Positions 49,099 to 61,626 of a DNA stretch of 64,000 bases are shown here, piece by piece. The stretch is from Favolaschia claudopus (lineage: Eukaryota > Basidiomycota > Agaricomycetes > Agaricales > Mycenaceae). The DNA lies in NCBI GenBank assembly GCA_037176885.1, contig JAWWNJ010000001.1, forward strand, positions 2,542,001 to 2,606,000, given 5' to 3'. Below the pieces are notes generated by a model, which worked only from the letters and a program-made list of their open reading frames with translations, made no database searches and was not told where the DNA came from. Numbering within the stretch: position 1 is the first letter of the stretch; each line of letters begins with the position of its first letter. The translations under genes and the position numbers were made by a program.

Positions 49099-49579
49099 AG
49101 GGCGAAGCAGGTGGCCAAAGGAGATGAATTAATGAAATTAATTGGAACGCGGCTTTCTTTATGTTGTCGTGCTGGCCGACACGCATGTACTTATCAAGGG
49201 TCAATCCGAGTCCATCGAGAGCGGAGGAAATCTGTTATGGCATCCCGGTTTGAGCCCTATCGTTCTGTACCTCCTCATGCAACTTGGGAAAATTGGACGC
49301 TTGAAGAGCAGTCGCGGTTTGCCCCCGCTGTCCCACAAAAAATGGTTTGAACCAGACGGAAAGTGGGATGCTGAGATGATGGTAGTATGAGTATGAGGAC
49401 ATCCCGTGGGTTGTCAATCTATACATCGACCCACAACATTTCCCGGAGACTCGGTGGTGCCACATCAAGCTAGATTCATACATACTGCCAATCGCACTGC
49501 TCTCGTTCGCTCACTCCTTCAAAAGTCTTCTATTCGTCTCCGGTTCCTCTCCTTCACTTCATTTCCGCTCACTGCTAGC
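49099..49579. other. Intergenic region between REC8 and IDI1
   Basis: About 480 bases with no supportable gene; it should hold the REC8 3' UTR and IDI1 promoter. The last 100 bases are CT-rich, as is common before fungal housekeeping starts. Confidence 0.5.
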
Positions 49580-50484
<905 letters not shown>

Positions 50485-50687
50485 TAGAGCCTAGTACCAA
50501 CATATAATCCGACTATAGATCGTAATCTTCATGAAAGAACGCCTTTAAAGATGAGGAGTTCTCGTCGAGCTCCCAGCCCAAGCGGGCCACCTCGAGCCAT
50601 CGGGACTGTAGCAGTCAAATGAAACTGGAGGTCCAGCAACACCCGAAGAATATGCATGAGGAAATGCGAGGCCTTGACTGCGCATGG

Positions 50688-51939
50688 TTAGACTCTTCTC
50701 ATTGAAACTGCTATCGACCTACTTGCGGTCCCGATTTCACGCTTGATTTCCACAATAAGAACTTCTTCATCTTCGCTTTCGTCAATTCTATTGGGTAGCA
50801 GAGCCCTAAGTTTAGACCCAAACGCAGCCCCAATGTGACGAGGAGGGTTTATCAGAGAACTGCAGGATATTGGTACCATGAAAAACAGTCTACACGAACG
50901 CATACATTCGACGTCCCCCGCGAGAAAGATACGCGAGAAAGAACATTGAGGCTCTGTCGGCAAAAGAGCTTTGAAATATCAGGCGAGGTTGCTAGAGAGT
51001 AAGATGAATCGAAATCAACACATATAACCGTGACATACAGCGGTGGTGCATTTTGTTGAAGTCATAAATTGAAACCCCTTCTCGACTATTAGTTGACTAG
51101 CAAACACCATACAAGGGGGAAAAAATACGTACTCTCTCCGCGAATAATGTGAACAATGCCCCGATTAACCTCCAAGCACTGGAAGATAATAAGGAGAGGA
51201 GCCGATGAGAAGAGGAGGACGTACATGCTCACATCAGGTCCACTCATGTTCCAAGGAGCATTGCGGAACCTGAGTATCCAATCGTGCCCACTAAACCGAG
51301 CTTCCACACCGTGGGGCCACATTGGGAATATTTTTTTCTCAATCTCTTTACGAGCGTTGTCGAGAGTATTTTCCAATAGCAATTCACTATCGCCTTTGAA
51401 TGTAACAAACATGTGATCTGACGTGTTTCTTCAGAATCAACGACAAGGCAAGGCTGAAAATACGACAAACAGCATTCCTCCTTGATAGGCGGCTCTTCGG
51501 GCTGGTGTTGCAGCATTGTGGCGGCGGCAGCACCGTGGTCCGGTTTATTCCTTGAATTTGAGCGCCGTGCTGGCTGAGAAGCATCCCCAAGCTGTATAGG
51601 CGCCGCCGGGCCGGGAGTGGCTCCCGCTGCGCCTGTTTTCTTGAGAGCAGATTTCAAAGGCAGCGGAGTAGTAGCAGCGCGATGACTGTGTTTGGGACGC
51701 GTTGTCGTCTGGAGAGGCTGGGCTTGATTGACTGGCGTTTCAAGCATTGCGGCAGGCGGTATGAATGGGACTTGCATGGATTGTGCGGGATAGGGAGTCG
51801 CAGCGGGCGCCCCGTAAGGATTTGGTGCATAAAGCGGAGGCATATACCCATTGCTGGGACCAGGTTGGCCCATCATGGGTTGCTGGGCGTACGACGGATA
51901 GGCACCCTGGTAGCCAGCGTAATAGGGAGGATAAGCCAT
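50688..51939 (-). CDS. Conserved hypothetical protein, Pro/Tyr-rich N-terminus
   Basis: Not assigned to a known family. Start at 51939 (MAYPPYYAGYQGAYPSYAQQ). The first 120 residues are low-complexity Pro/Tyr/Ala, then a basic Ser/Lys/Arg stretch (PLKSALKKTGAAGATPGPAA). A folded part begins at 51412: MFVTFKGDSELLLENTLDNA, FPMWPHGVEARFSGHDWIL. Splicing gives AWRLIGALFTLFAER, PRLIFQSSFADRASMFFLAY joined over an intron to SLINPPRHIGAAFGSKLRAL and DESEDEEVLIVEIKREIGTA. Reading-frame continuity over five or so introns supports a real gene. The exact 3' end (stop at 50688 taken) is uncertain. It looks like a basidiomycete-restricted cytosolic protein. Confidence 0.65.
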
Positions 51940-52291
51940 TGGTGAAAGTTGAGGGTAGAGGACAAGGTGGGGGTTAAATCGCTATGGGACACACGGTGTT
52001 TTGAACTCGTGAACATGAGGCTGTCACCAGATAAGCGCGTAAGGCGAAAAACTTGAATTGTTGAGGAGATTTCAGGTTGTTTTGTTAGACAATGCACACA
52101 ATGGCCAGCGTAGCAGACGATCTACTCGATCGTCGAGTTCTGTGAATTGTGAATCAGAACAATGTTCATGTCACAAATTGAGAACAATCCATCCCCCGGT
52201 CGGCCGAAACGCGCCGGAAGTAATACTCCGACGTCAGCGCACGCGACTGTCATTTCTGCTCTCTCCAACACTCGGACTTTTCATCCTCCCA
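51940..52291. other. Divergent promoter region between the hypothetical gene and MPC1
   Basis: About 350 bases with no coding frame of note; presumed shared promoter. I could not pick out a specific factor site with confidence. Confidence 0.45.
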
Positions 52292-52924
52292 ATGGCGTCT
52301 ACGTTTGTGAACTGGCTGCGGTCACCAGCTGCAAGAGAATATTTCTTCAGTGTGTTCTATATGCTTTAATCACCTTGAATTGTGCTTAGCAGCCAACAGG
52401 CACACATTTTTGGGGCCCAGTAAGCGTCACGTCGTGAAACTCGTGTAAAATCTAGGTTTATCGCGTGCATCGAGGTTGCCAACTGGGGTCTGCCCCTCGC
52501 GGCCTTGACCGACCTTCGCAAGGATGAGGAATACATCTCCGGCACAATGACCACTGCGCTCGTCTGTTACTCGTGCGTACTTTTTCGATTCATTCGAGTT
52601 CAAAGTTGCTCACGTTTGACCTATCTAGCATGGTTTTCATGCGTTTCGGTCTGCTAATCTTCTTTCTCTACCTTGCGTCTAGGCACTCAAACCGTTACTT
52701 TAGCATGGCGCGTGCAGCCGCGCAATTATCTTCTCTTTGCTTGCCATTTCACAAACGCAACCGCGCAAGCTGTTCAGGACGCTCGCTTCGTTAACTACTG
52801 GTATTATGGTGGCCGAGAAAAAAAGCTCGGTGTGACAATCGACGACGTTGCCGACAAAGCGACAGGAAAAGTCACCGCCGCCGTACAAGAGGCTACACAG
52901 GCAGCAAAGGATCTCAAAAAATAG
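52292..52924 (+). CDS. MPC1: Mitochondrial pyruvate carrier subunit 1
   Basis: Inner-membrane subunit that, with MPC2, imports pyruvate into mitochondria. Start at 52292 ([20 protein letters not shown]). Motifs match the family closely: [50 protein letters not shown] and [20 protein letters not shown]. The SMVFMRFA piece is a 20-nt exon (52629-52648) between normal GT-AG introns. The C-terminal extension of about 40 residues after [16 protein letters not shown] is Ala/Thr/Lys-rich. It ends 56 bp from the convergent DNA ligase gene. Confidence 0.95.
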
Positions 52925-52980
52925 GAAAAGTTTCGTCGACTGCTCGGCGTAGATCTAATGTACACAGTAATCCCTTTAAA

Positions 52981-55900
52981 CTACCAGAATCCGTCATCGT
53001 CGCCTTTCTTGCTTTTACCTTTGCTCTGTGCCAACGCTTGACTCTCATACATCTCTGCAATCTGAACGGATATTAGACGGCGAATTCATAGGATGCAGGT
53101 ATCTCACCTGCTCCGGTCCGGTCGCGTCCTCCGCAGACTTATCATCTCGTATTCTGACGAACCTTGGAAAGCGGAGTGATATGCCTCTCTCCTCCACCTT
53201 GTAAACGACCTTTAGCGCGTATCGACACCATGTGAATCACGTCAGACACTTACCAAGCCCTGGGCAGCAGTGTAAACAGGACTCAAGCTCAAATCGGCCG
53301 TCAATACCTCCCACACGATCTGTGGCTCAAACCAGATATCGGGTTTCGCGCCACCGACTCGAATGTCTCCGCGAACTTTGGTCAGTTCCAACGGCTTGAG
53401 GACATCGTAGTGTGATTGCAGAACCTCTTCACTGAACCCTGTGCCAATCTTGCAAATCGTTTGGAATTGCTCCGAATCGCTATCGTAGCAGGCCAGAAGA
53501 AACGCGCCGTATACGTCGGTTCGTTTCCCCTTGCCATAATATCCTCCCACAACAACGAGGTCCAACGAGTCGCCAACCCCAGCCAAGTAATCTTTTTTCA
53601 ACTGCACCAGCTCAGGACCCCAGTTCGACTTTGCATAAAGATAAACTCACCTTGAGCCAGTTGATACTGCGTCGACTCGGTTCATAGTAGCTCGCGTCTG
53701 TCTCGAGCATCTTTACCATGAGTCCCTCACAACCGTCCTTGACACTTTGTTCAAGGAACGTCTGTATCTCATCGGTAGTTTCGCCGTCCGAGGATTTGGC
53801 GAAATCGAATTCACCCGGAACAACCTGAAAGTGCTTGCGCAATAGCTCACGCCGCTCTTGCAAAGTTTTCTTTAGCAGGGGCTAAATATGAAGGGATGAG
53901 CAAGTATGAACAAAACACGGGGAGACATACTCGCCTCGCCATTGAGAAACAGAAGATCAAACGCAAAAAGACAAACGCGGACTTGAATATCTTCCACTTT
54001 GACGTCCTTGCGTTTCCGACGGCTTAATTCCTGGAAAGGCATGAGCTTTCCAGTAGCCCTATCAATTGCAACAGCCTCCGCGTCCAGAACAAAAGATTCT
54101 GTAGACTCTTTGATACACTGGCGACCTATATGAGCCTCAAAGCGCGGCAAGAAAATTTAATACACACTCTGGGAAGCTGCTCCATGAGATCAGGATATTT
54201 CTTGCTCATGTCCTCTGAATTTCTGCTGAAGACACCGACGGTGCCATCTGGCAACCTGTGGACCTACAACGAGTCAGGATGATATTGATTCCATTTGTGG
54301 GGTTCAATTACCTGTGCCCGTTCCCCGTCATACTTGTACTCACACGTAAATCGCTTATTTTCGAATCTGTCGAGAACTTCCCCAATGGCCTTTGTTGGCT
54401 TAGCAAGCATAGGCTTCAATGGGACCCCGGGCGTCAGTTTACATCGATTGTGCAAGTCTTCAATTCCATATTTGAGCAAAGCAGGAATAACTTCATCGTA
54501 GTTGGGTAGCTCGCTGTCGGCAGCTTTAGCCTACAATCAAGACGGTGTCATACACATACCTGTAAACGGATTTGATCGTGTTGGCTCCTTCCTCGAGCTT
54601 TTTCGCCAGCTTGTCAGGGCTCCATTTCTTGCCAGCTGAGAACGATCAGGTCAAGATACCTGGAAGTTTTGACGAGAGACCCACCTTTGTCTTTCTCCGC
54701 AAGCACAGCAGCATGTGCCAAGGCGATGATGACAGAACGTTCAGCATTCCCGATACGCAACTTGCCCTCCAAACTTCGGACGATATATTTGGCTTCGAAG
54801 TCTTGGCAGGCAGCCAGCAGCTTCGTTATAATTGAAACTTTTTTTGCCTGGGACTGTGAACGTGTGTAATCAGCGGCAGTTCTTGCGATTCGAATGCATG
54901 CTCACGGAATGGCCGGACGTGAGGGCAATGTCGCGGAGGTTTGCAAAGACAAAGGAGAGCGTAAGGGGCTTGGGTTTGAACAGAACCCGTTGACTGTTTT
55001 TTGAGTTCTAGGCGGTGTTTGAGAAGCAAGGAAGCCAAAAGCAAGCCAGCTGACCATGGCGACAAGCCCAAGATCACCTTCCTTCTTGAGGTCGGCCTTT
55101 ACAGTTGCGATATTTCGTCCGGATGACTCGCCAATAGCTTTGATGAGGAGACTCTCTCCGATACCCAGCTCGACGCCAATATAATCCGGACTCAGCTAAC
55201 CCACAGTGAGAAGCAGCGAGATACAAACAGAACAGCAGCGCACTCGGTTGATGCAGAGATACACCGCCTGAAGGAGAGACTTGTAATCTCCATCCGCACT
55301 ACGCTGGATGACCAGATACAAAAACGATGTTAGAAGTGCAGTCTTCTCCAGCCGTTTCGTGGTGGCTTCGATGAGAGCAAATGTTTTGGTGAGGGCGGCA
55401 TACGGAACACTGTAGCAGAAAGTGAGGTTGATGGAACATGAACGATAGGCCAAACGCACGGGTCGCCAGTTTTCCACCCTCCCTTGATGTCTACGTCCCC
55501 CCTCCTGGATAGCGCTGCTTCGGCACTGATTAAAGTTTTGTTAGCAATTGACTTGGGAGGAGCGGATCGATTCACATTTTGGAGGCAGCCCCAGCCTGAG
55601 TATCATCGTCCGAGTCGATTTCATCTAGATCCAGCTCGTCCTCCCCTTCCGCTGCGCTGACGGCCAAGCCATCCACTTCCTCGTCTTCCTCGACTTTCTC
55701 TTTCTTAATTGCCGCTTTGGCCTTACTCCTCCCTTTGCTGGTTGAGCTAGGGGTCTCCTCGTCCTCGACCGGATCCTTCTTATTAGAAGCCTTCTGTTTA
55801 CCCTTGGCTCTAGAAGGCTTCACATCGTCGTCATCCTCTTCAATCTTCTCTGTTTTGATGGCTTTCTTCTTCCCTTCAGCTTTCGGTGAACGCTTGGGAG

Positions 55901-56284
55901 AAGACGGAGGCTTTGAAGCTGAACCAGGTTTACCGAAAGGTATGGGTACAACATTGGCTTGCGCTCACCAGAAGGCACGTCGTCTTCCGCGTCAGAGTCG
56001 ACAATTCTCCTACGTTTCACTTTCGGGCCATGGTCGTCAGAGGGAACGCCCTCTGCAGCGGCTGACTCCTTACGCTTGGAACTTTCGGCTGTGAACGCGT
56101 CAATGCGAAACCATAACGCGCGACTTGAGCCCTTACCTTTCGAAGAAACTTCTGAGTCAACATCCATCGCGGTATCATCAAGTTTTGGCGCGTCTTGAGA
56201 CGCGCTCTTGGTTCGTTTCTTGCCTCCCCACATCTCGGCGAGACTAGTTTGTTGCGGCGGTGCGGCCTTCATGGACTTGGGCAT
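52981..56284 (-). CDS. LIG1: ATP-dependent DNA ligase I
   Basis: Seals Okazaki fragments and repair nicks (Cdc9/LIG1). Start taken at 56284 ([20 protein letters not shown]); the QQTSLAEMW stretch is a PIP-box-like PCNA motif. A basic/acidic linker with KVKRRR follows to 55570. The DNA-binding domain is at 55550-54600 ([28 protein letters not shown]-type, [20 protein letters not shown]). The adenylation domain has [10 protein letters not shown] with the AMP-accepting Lys at 54333-54335, [12 protein letters not shown] and EGLMVKMLE. The OB fold begins [20 protein letters not shown]. It ends GDDGFW at 52981. About 850 residues with short introns. The frame stays open upstream to an ATG at 56590, so a longer isoform is possible. 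Confidence 0.94.
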
Positions 56285-56712
56285 TTCGAAGAATTTACCT
56301 CGAGAGATGTAGGTTGTGGAGGTAGACCGGAGACGTAGAATATACCTAGCGTGGTTTGACGTCTGATTCCAGTGGACATGAAAAGTGGGTGGACAAGAAC
56401 GCGTCTGATCATGTACAGGAGCGCCCCTAGTCACTCCTGGATTCGTAAAACGGAAGGTTTGGAAAGGGCTCGAGTATTCTTCCGTGAACCGGTAGAGGAG
56501 CTCGAGGTCAGAGTCTGGAGAATTTGTATTCTCCGGTCCAGCACAACGTTGTAAGGCGGCACAGGCGGTGACCGAGTCACTGTCTGTCACATCATCACCT
56601 CTTGTGACGGGGCGTATTCATGACGTAACTCAGAGCACGTGTCAGCTACATAGTTCTCACGATCCCTCTTTCTACTTTTTGTACTCTACTCGCCGCCTCA
56701 AGACCCTCGACC
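56285..56712. other. Divergent promoter of LIG1 and RPS11
   Basis: About 430 bases. The minus-strand frame of LIG1 runs open through most of it to 56590. The part next to RPS11 (56650-56700) is a pyrimidine-rich tract ending CTCTACTCGCC, common at ribosomal protein gene starts. Confidence 0.5.
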
Positions 56713-57429
56713 ATGGCTGAACAAGTCCGTCGTCATTACTCTGCACTCCTCGAGGCTAAACTTCTGCTGTTCAGATTGAAAAAGCGTACTTGAAGCAGCC
56801 CATCTTCCAGAATGCGAAAGCCCGTGGTGGGTTGCGGTTTGTGCCATCTTTCCGTATGTGCTTAATCGTGGTACAGGCGGTAAGAAGATCTCCACCAAGG
56901 AGAAGCGCTGGTACAAGGATGTCGGTCTGGGATTCAAGACCCCCTCAGAGGCCATTAACGGCACCTACGTTGGTGCGTGCATGATTATTTTTTTTACCAC
57001 CTTGTTACTTACTCCGATCACAGATAAAAAATGCCCGTTCACTGGCGATATCTCGATTCGTGGGCGTATCCTGACTGGCAAGGTTGTCTCGACGAAAATG
57101 ACCCGCACGATTGTCATCCGGAGGGACTACCTCCACTACATCCCAAAATATAGTGCGTTGATTATTCGTGCTGGCCCTGCTGCTTCTGACTAGGCCCAGA
57201 CCGTTATGAGAAGCGACACAAGAACCTTGCTGCCCACGTTTCGCCGGCATTCCGTGTAGAGGTTGGGGACACCGTCACCGTTGGTGAGTGTCATGTTATG
57301 GTTTCATTTGTGTTATCTGACTTCTGTTGGTGTATAGGGCAATGTAGACCACTGTCGAAGACTGTGCGGTTCAATGTATTGCGAGTGTCGAAGAACAAGG
57401 CTACGGCCAAGTCGTTTGGCAAGTTCTAG
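56713..57429 (+). CDS. RPS11: 40S ribosomal protein uS17 (S11)
   Basis: Small-subunit ribosomal protein. Exon 1 codes only MAEQ (56713-56724). Later exons give [97 protein letters not shown] and [20 protein letters not shown], ending SFGKF at 57429. About 155 residues, full length for the family. A 4-codon first exon followed by an intron is common in fungal ribosomal protein genes. Confidence 0.97.
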
Positions 57430-57652
57430 TGTATAGATACTCGTAGGACCATGCCATGCAATACTATGATTTTATATGCTGGGCGTCACGCAAAGTGTCA
57501 CAAACAACGCATAGCCGATTAGCTTGTTAAATCTCTCACACCGTAGTCCCTTCTTCTGACACCGTCCGTTGCTCAAGCTGGCTCCAACCCTTCTCTCCGT
57601 CTTTACCTCGCGCCTCTCCAAAGCGCGCCCAGCGTCGCCCCAGCCGTCCCAG

Positions 57653-59294
57653 ATGGGCCAGCAGCCCTCCAAGAAATCCAAGAAGGACAAGTCTCTAAAG
57701 GACGCCGCTGCTGCACCCAACAACGATTACTCGTCCGCTGACGCTGGTGCAGACGATGTATCGGAGAGCACCCCCCAGGCCTCCCTTTCTCGCGCAACCG
57801 GCGCTGCCGCCGCAAATGGTGTGGATCACGCCAATGGCACTCCCTCCATAAGCGTGTCTGACCCGGAAGGCGCGACTCTTTCTGCTGGCGGAGCTTCCGC
57901 ACGGCCCCCGGGTTCGCCTCAGGCCTCGAAATCAGCCAATCTCAACGATCAGTCCCCGTCAGGCTCGGCTTCCTCTCCTCAGCAGTCACCAAAGCCGTCA
58001 CCTGCCCCTCTCGACATCCCCATCACTCAAACCATTTTATCCAACTCCACCGCTCTCAGTCCAGGTGGCGCAGCCAATACCGCACCCCCGCCAGACGCTG
58101 CGACCAACGGGAAGGACAAGATGAAACAGCTGGACGTTGACGACATGATCTCACGGCTGTTAGAAGTTGGATACACTGGCAAAGTCAGTAAATCTCTATG
58201 TTTAAAGAACACCGAGATCACTGCCATCTGCCTCGCTGCCCGAGAGGTATTCCTGAACCAACCCACTCTGGTGGAGTTGTCACCTCCTGTCAAAATCGTC
58301 GGCGACGTCCACGGACAGTATTCCGACCTCATCCGACTGTTCGAGATGTGCGGCTTCCCCCCCGCTGCCAATTACCTTTTCCTGGGTGACTACGTCGATC
58401 GGGGAAAGCAGAGTCTCGAGACGATACTCCTTCTCCTTTGCTTCAAGATTAAGTATCCCGAAAACTTTTTTTTGCTGCGTGGTAATCACGAATGCGCCAA
58501 CGTGACGAGAGGTGCGTCTTTTTCGCCTGTATTGTTGGACCCAGCTTCTAACCCCCTTCTCCGCGCACAGTTTACGGCTTTTATGACGAGTGCAAGCGAA
58601 GATGTAACATCAAGACATGGAAAACATTCATCGATGTCTTTAATTGCCTCCCCATTGCGGCTATCGTCGCGTCCAAGATATTCTGCGTCCATGGCGGCCT
58701 TTCACCCTCTCTTCATTCCATGGACGATATCAAACGCATACAACGACCCACGGACGTGCCTGATTACGGCCTCCTCAACGACCTACTTTGGTCAGATCCT
58801 TCTGACACCGCATTAGACTGGGAAGACAACGAGCGGGGCGTGAGTTATTGTTTTGGGAAGGGTATCATAAACGATTTCTTGGTGCGATACGACATCGACC
58901 TCATATGCCGAGCACACATGGTTGTGGAGGATGGGTATGAGTTTTGGAATGATCGGACATTGGTCACAGTGTTCAGTGCGCCGAACTATTGTGGTGGTGA
59001 GTGTGTTTTTGTCATTGCGACTCATTTTTTTGCTTACGGAGATACAAGAATTCGACAACTACGGCGCATGCATGAGGTTAATGTCGCCCTGAATATACCT
59101 TTCGCACAGTACTGACCGATGTAATACAGCGTTTCTGAGGACTTATTATGCGCCTTTGAACTGCTCAAACCCTTGGACGGCGCTGCACTACGCAAGGAGA
59201 TGACGAAAGTAAAACGGAAGAGGTGTGTCCGCTATCGCTCCTTCTGTGCATCTACCGCTCACCTATACTGAACAGCCTTATGGCTACTGCTTGA
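57653..59294 (+). CDS. PPZ1: PPZ-type Ser/Thr protein phosphatase
   Basis: Fungal phosphatase controlling cation balance and cell integrity. The start at 57653 gives [14 protein letters not shown], an N-myristoylation signal (Gly2) with a basic patch as in Ppz1. A disordered Ser/Ala/Pro arm of about 165 residues follows. The PP1-like catalytic domain starts near [18 protein letters not shown], with [42 protein letters not shown], a 65-nt intron, [55 protein letters not shown] and [12 protein letters not shown]. It ends KSLMATA at 59294. All metal-binding motifs are present. Confidence 0.94.
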
Positions 59295-59735
59295 CCCACC
59301 CTGCCCACGACCGGACTTGACATAACATATACGAATATAATTCTCCGCCCCTGCGACTCTATGGTCGGGTTTCTATGCTGTGTGGCCTGTTTGGGATGTT
59401 GGCTAGGTGCAGGGCTGGGTGATCTGCTTCGACGATGGGGGCTAGTGGTGGCAGGTCTAGTTTGGTTTCTCCCTCAGTCCTTTCCTATTCGTGGGTGGTG
59501 TGCTTTCCTGTTTCGTGTTTATTATCTGTGTTTCCCATCGCACTCTCCTTTTTTCTGAGTCACAGACTCTTGTACAATGTTCTTCTCGGGTACCCGCTGC
59601 AATCGTTTGCTACTCCAACCGTTCACTGGATTTCGAACCTCGCACCACATGGTTCCCACTTCCTCTACATTGCGAGAGCCACACTCGAACAATGCAAACA
59701 CGCAGCTAGCATTGAGATTGATCTAAATCGTTCCA
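59295..59735. other. Convergent 3' region of PPZ1 and the DMT transporter
   Basis: About 440 bases, T/G-rich on the plus strand. Plus-strand frames here encode chance hydrophobic peptides. No feature supported. A TTCGAACC word near 59632 was tested as a tRNA B-box and rejected. Confidence 0.5.
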
Positions 59736-61178
59736 TCATCTATCCAACATATCATAGACTAGCACTGCGAACGCGGCTACGATGATACTGCAACCTACAA
59801 CACTGCCCAGCGTTATCGTCTCAACGCCCGCCCCGAATAACACATCGGAAATAAACACCAGGACGATGGTGAGGAGGTTGCCAACAGAGGTGATTATGGG
59901 GCCCCAAACGCCGAGGAGTATCTGAGCGTGTGTTGGACATTGAAATAAAGAAGCAATCTAGGTTGTACATACCATGAAGCCAGCATTGAACACCACACCG
60001 CCTAAAGAAATCCCCACGATTGTAGATACTGTTTTGAGGTTGGGCGGTAGAAGGAAAAGTTCAGCGCCCGTATGGTGCAGGAGAGGAATGAATATCCAGA
60101 GCACGGATAGGGTGCATAAACCTATCGCTGATGTCAACAAGTTGGGGTGCAGGCCAAAGGGAGGAGGGTAGACGGTGTCGTCAGATTCAAGCGTGGCGTC
60201 GTGGGTGCCATATTGCACGCCTTGGGAGTCCTCGCCGGTCGCAAGTTGTTCGTATTCGGAAGCTTCGGCGACGAGTTCGGGGTCGGAAGGGAGGGCGGCG
60301 TATTTTTTGTACAGGACTTGGTACAACGCGTATCCAACAGATGCGATGAGCGTCAGTAGGCTCCCCATGAGCGGCTTCCATGAGCTTGCCAGTGCGCGTC
60401 TTTCGATGGAAGGAGCATCATCTCTACTGGGCACTGCGCTCCCGCCGTAAACCACAATGAGGACGCCGATAGTTGCCAGCGAAACAGCAAAGAGTTTTCG
60501 TGGCTCCCATCTGCATTTGAAGGTCATTAAATACGCGAAGAAGGCATTGGCGTTCCATAGGGCTTTGTTTAATTTCAGAGATGAGTTGGGCAATAGTGAC
60601 CCTGCACTCACCGGTTACATCGCTCAAGCTGAAACAAAGATTGGTCAAGGTTTCTGAGGAGGTGGTAACACGACTTACGAGGCCCAGCTAATTGCGATGA
60701 ACCATAGAATAGCAGGCCAAGTGATTCCAAAGGTCAATGCGAGGACCAGCGTCAAAAATCGAACTGTTGGAAACTTGGCAGTCGTAGAGCGAGAAACATG
60801 ATTCGGCGTAAGGTGGTTAGATAGAGCGATAGCGAGTCCATTACACAGTGCAGTAGCAGAATATTTGGTGGTGGCCGTGAGGTACAGTAGATGGCAAGGA
60901 AAGATGATCGCGAATGATGAGTGGACGAGGTAACTGGTATCGCCAGTTTAGCGGGTATCCGTTACGCGGCTGCAAAATATGAAACGAACAAGATGAAGAA
61001 GGGCTGTCTATATCCAAGATCTGTTTGCAAATACTGGGACGGGATTAAACGAGAGGGAAGCAGAAATCTTTAAATCAAGGATCACCTGAGTTAGCTGTGT
61101 TTCGATAACAAAAGCGACGAGGGTGCAAGCAAAGATGAGGAAGGATCTAGCGCCGACTCTAGGCAGGTTGCGGTTCAT
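59736..61178 (-). CDS. DMT-superfamily transporter (SLC35F/EamA-like)
   Basis: Multi-pass transporter of the drug/metabolite superfamily, likely in an endomembrane or vacuole. Start at 61178 (MNRNLPRVGARSFLIFACTL). Segments in order include LVAFVIETQLTQYLQTDLGY, PFFIFYLVHSSFAIIFP, TLVLALTFGITWPAILWFIA, ANAFFAYLMTFK, FAVSLATIGVLIVVYGGSA, MGSLLTLIASVGYALYQVLY, LLTSAIGLCTLSVLWIFIPL, VGISLGGVVFNAGFM, LLTIVLVFISDVLFGAG and VVGCSIIVAAFAVLVYDMLD. About 10 helices, as in the family. A loop of about 50 residues, acidic and Thr/Ser-rich, splits the two halves. The substrate cannot be told. Divergent from bL36m over 132 bp. Confidence 0.85.
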
Positions 61179-61310
61179 GGTGAGACGTAAGAGAGGACTC
61201 CATCCAGCAGGCCGCTTCAGCAGCCTCGATGCAGGGGAGTAAGTCGGGTATGTGGCGATGCTGACTTCGGCCCGAAATCTTCTTCTGCGCTTGACTTGGA
61301 CCGAACAAGA

Positions 61311-61597
61311 ATGCTGCGAGCGCTGCTCGCGTCGAGCCGGCCACTGTGGTCGCGCGCCCGCCTCTTCTCTCTCCCACGAGCAATCCAACATCCTCTTCAT
61401 GCTCCCCTGCGCTCCCCAGAACTTGCCCGCGGCATGAAAGTACGGGCGTCCATTAAAACCATGTGCGAGGGATGCAGCATCGTCCGACGGAAAGGCAGAC
61501 TATATGTCATCTGCTCAAAAAACCCGAAACATAAACAGGTTCGTTCGTCGTGTTCATGACAGGGCCGCAATTAACCATTGAACAGCGACAAGGTTGA
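61311..61597 (+). CDS. RTC6: Mitochondrial ribosomal protein bL36m
   Basis: Zinc-ribbon protein of the mitochondrial large subunit. Start at 61311 ([20 protein letters not shown]), an Arg/Ser-rich mitochondrial presequence; an in-frame ATG at 61296 would add five residues. The mature part is [20 protein letters not shown], then [18 protein letters not shown], the full bL36 CxxC-x-C-x-H zinc site. One intron near 61540-61585 comes before the last three codons. It ends 29 bp from the convergent DHFR stop. Confidence 0.94.
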
Positions 61598-61626
61598 AGA
61601 CATTTTTGCTAGACGACATTATAGTA

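Noticed and set aside
59625..59700. tRNA B-box-like word GGATTTCGAACC in the PPZ1 3' region.
   Set aside because: The flanks do not pair as a T-stem and there is no A-box or acceptor stem.
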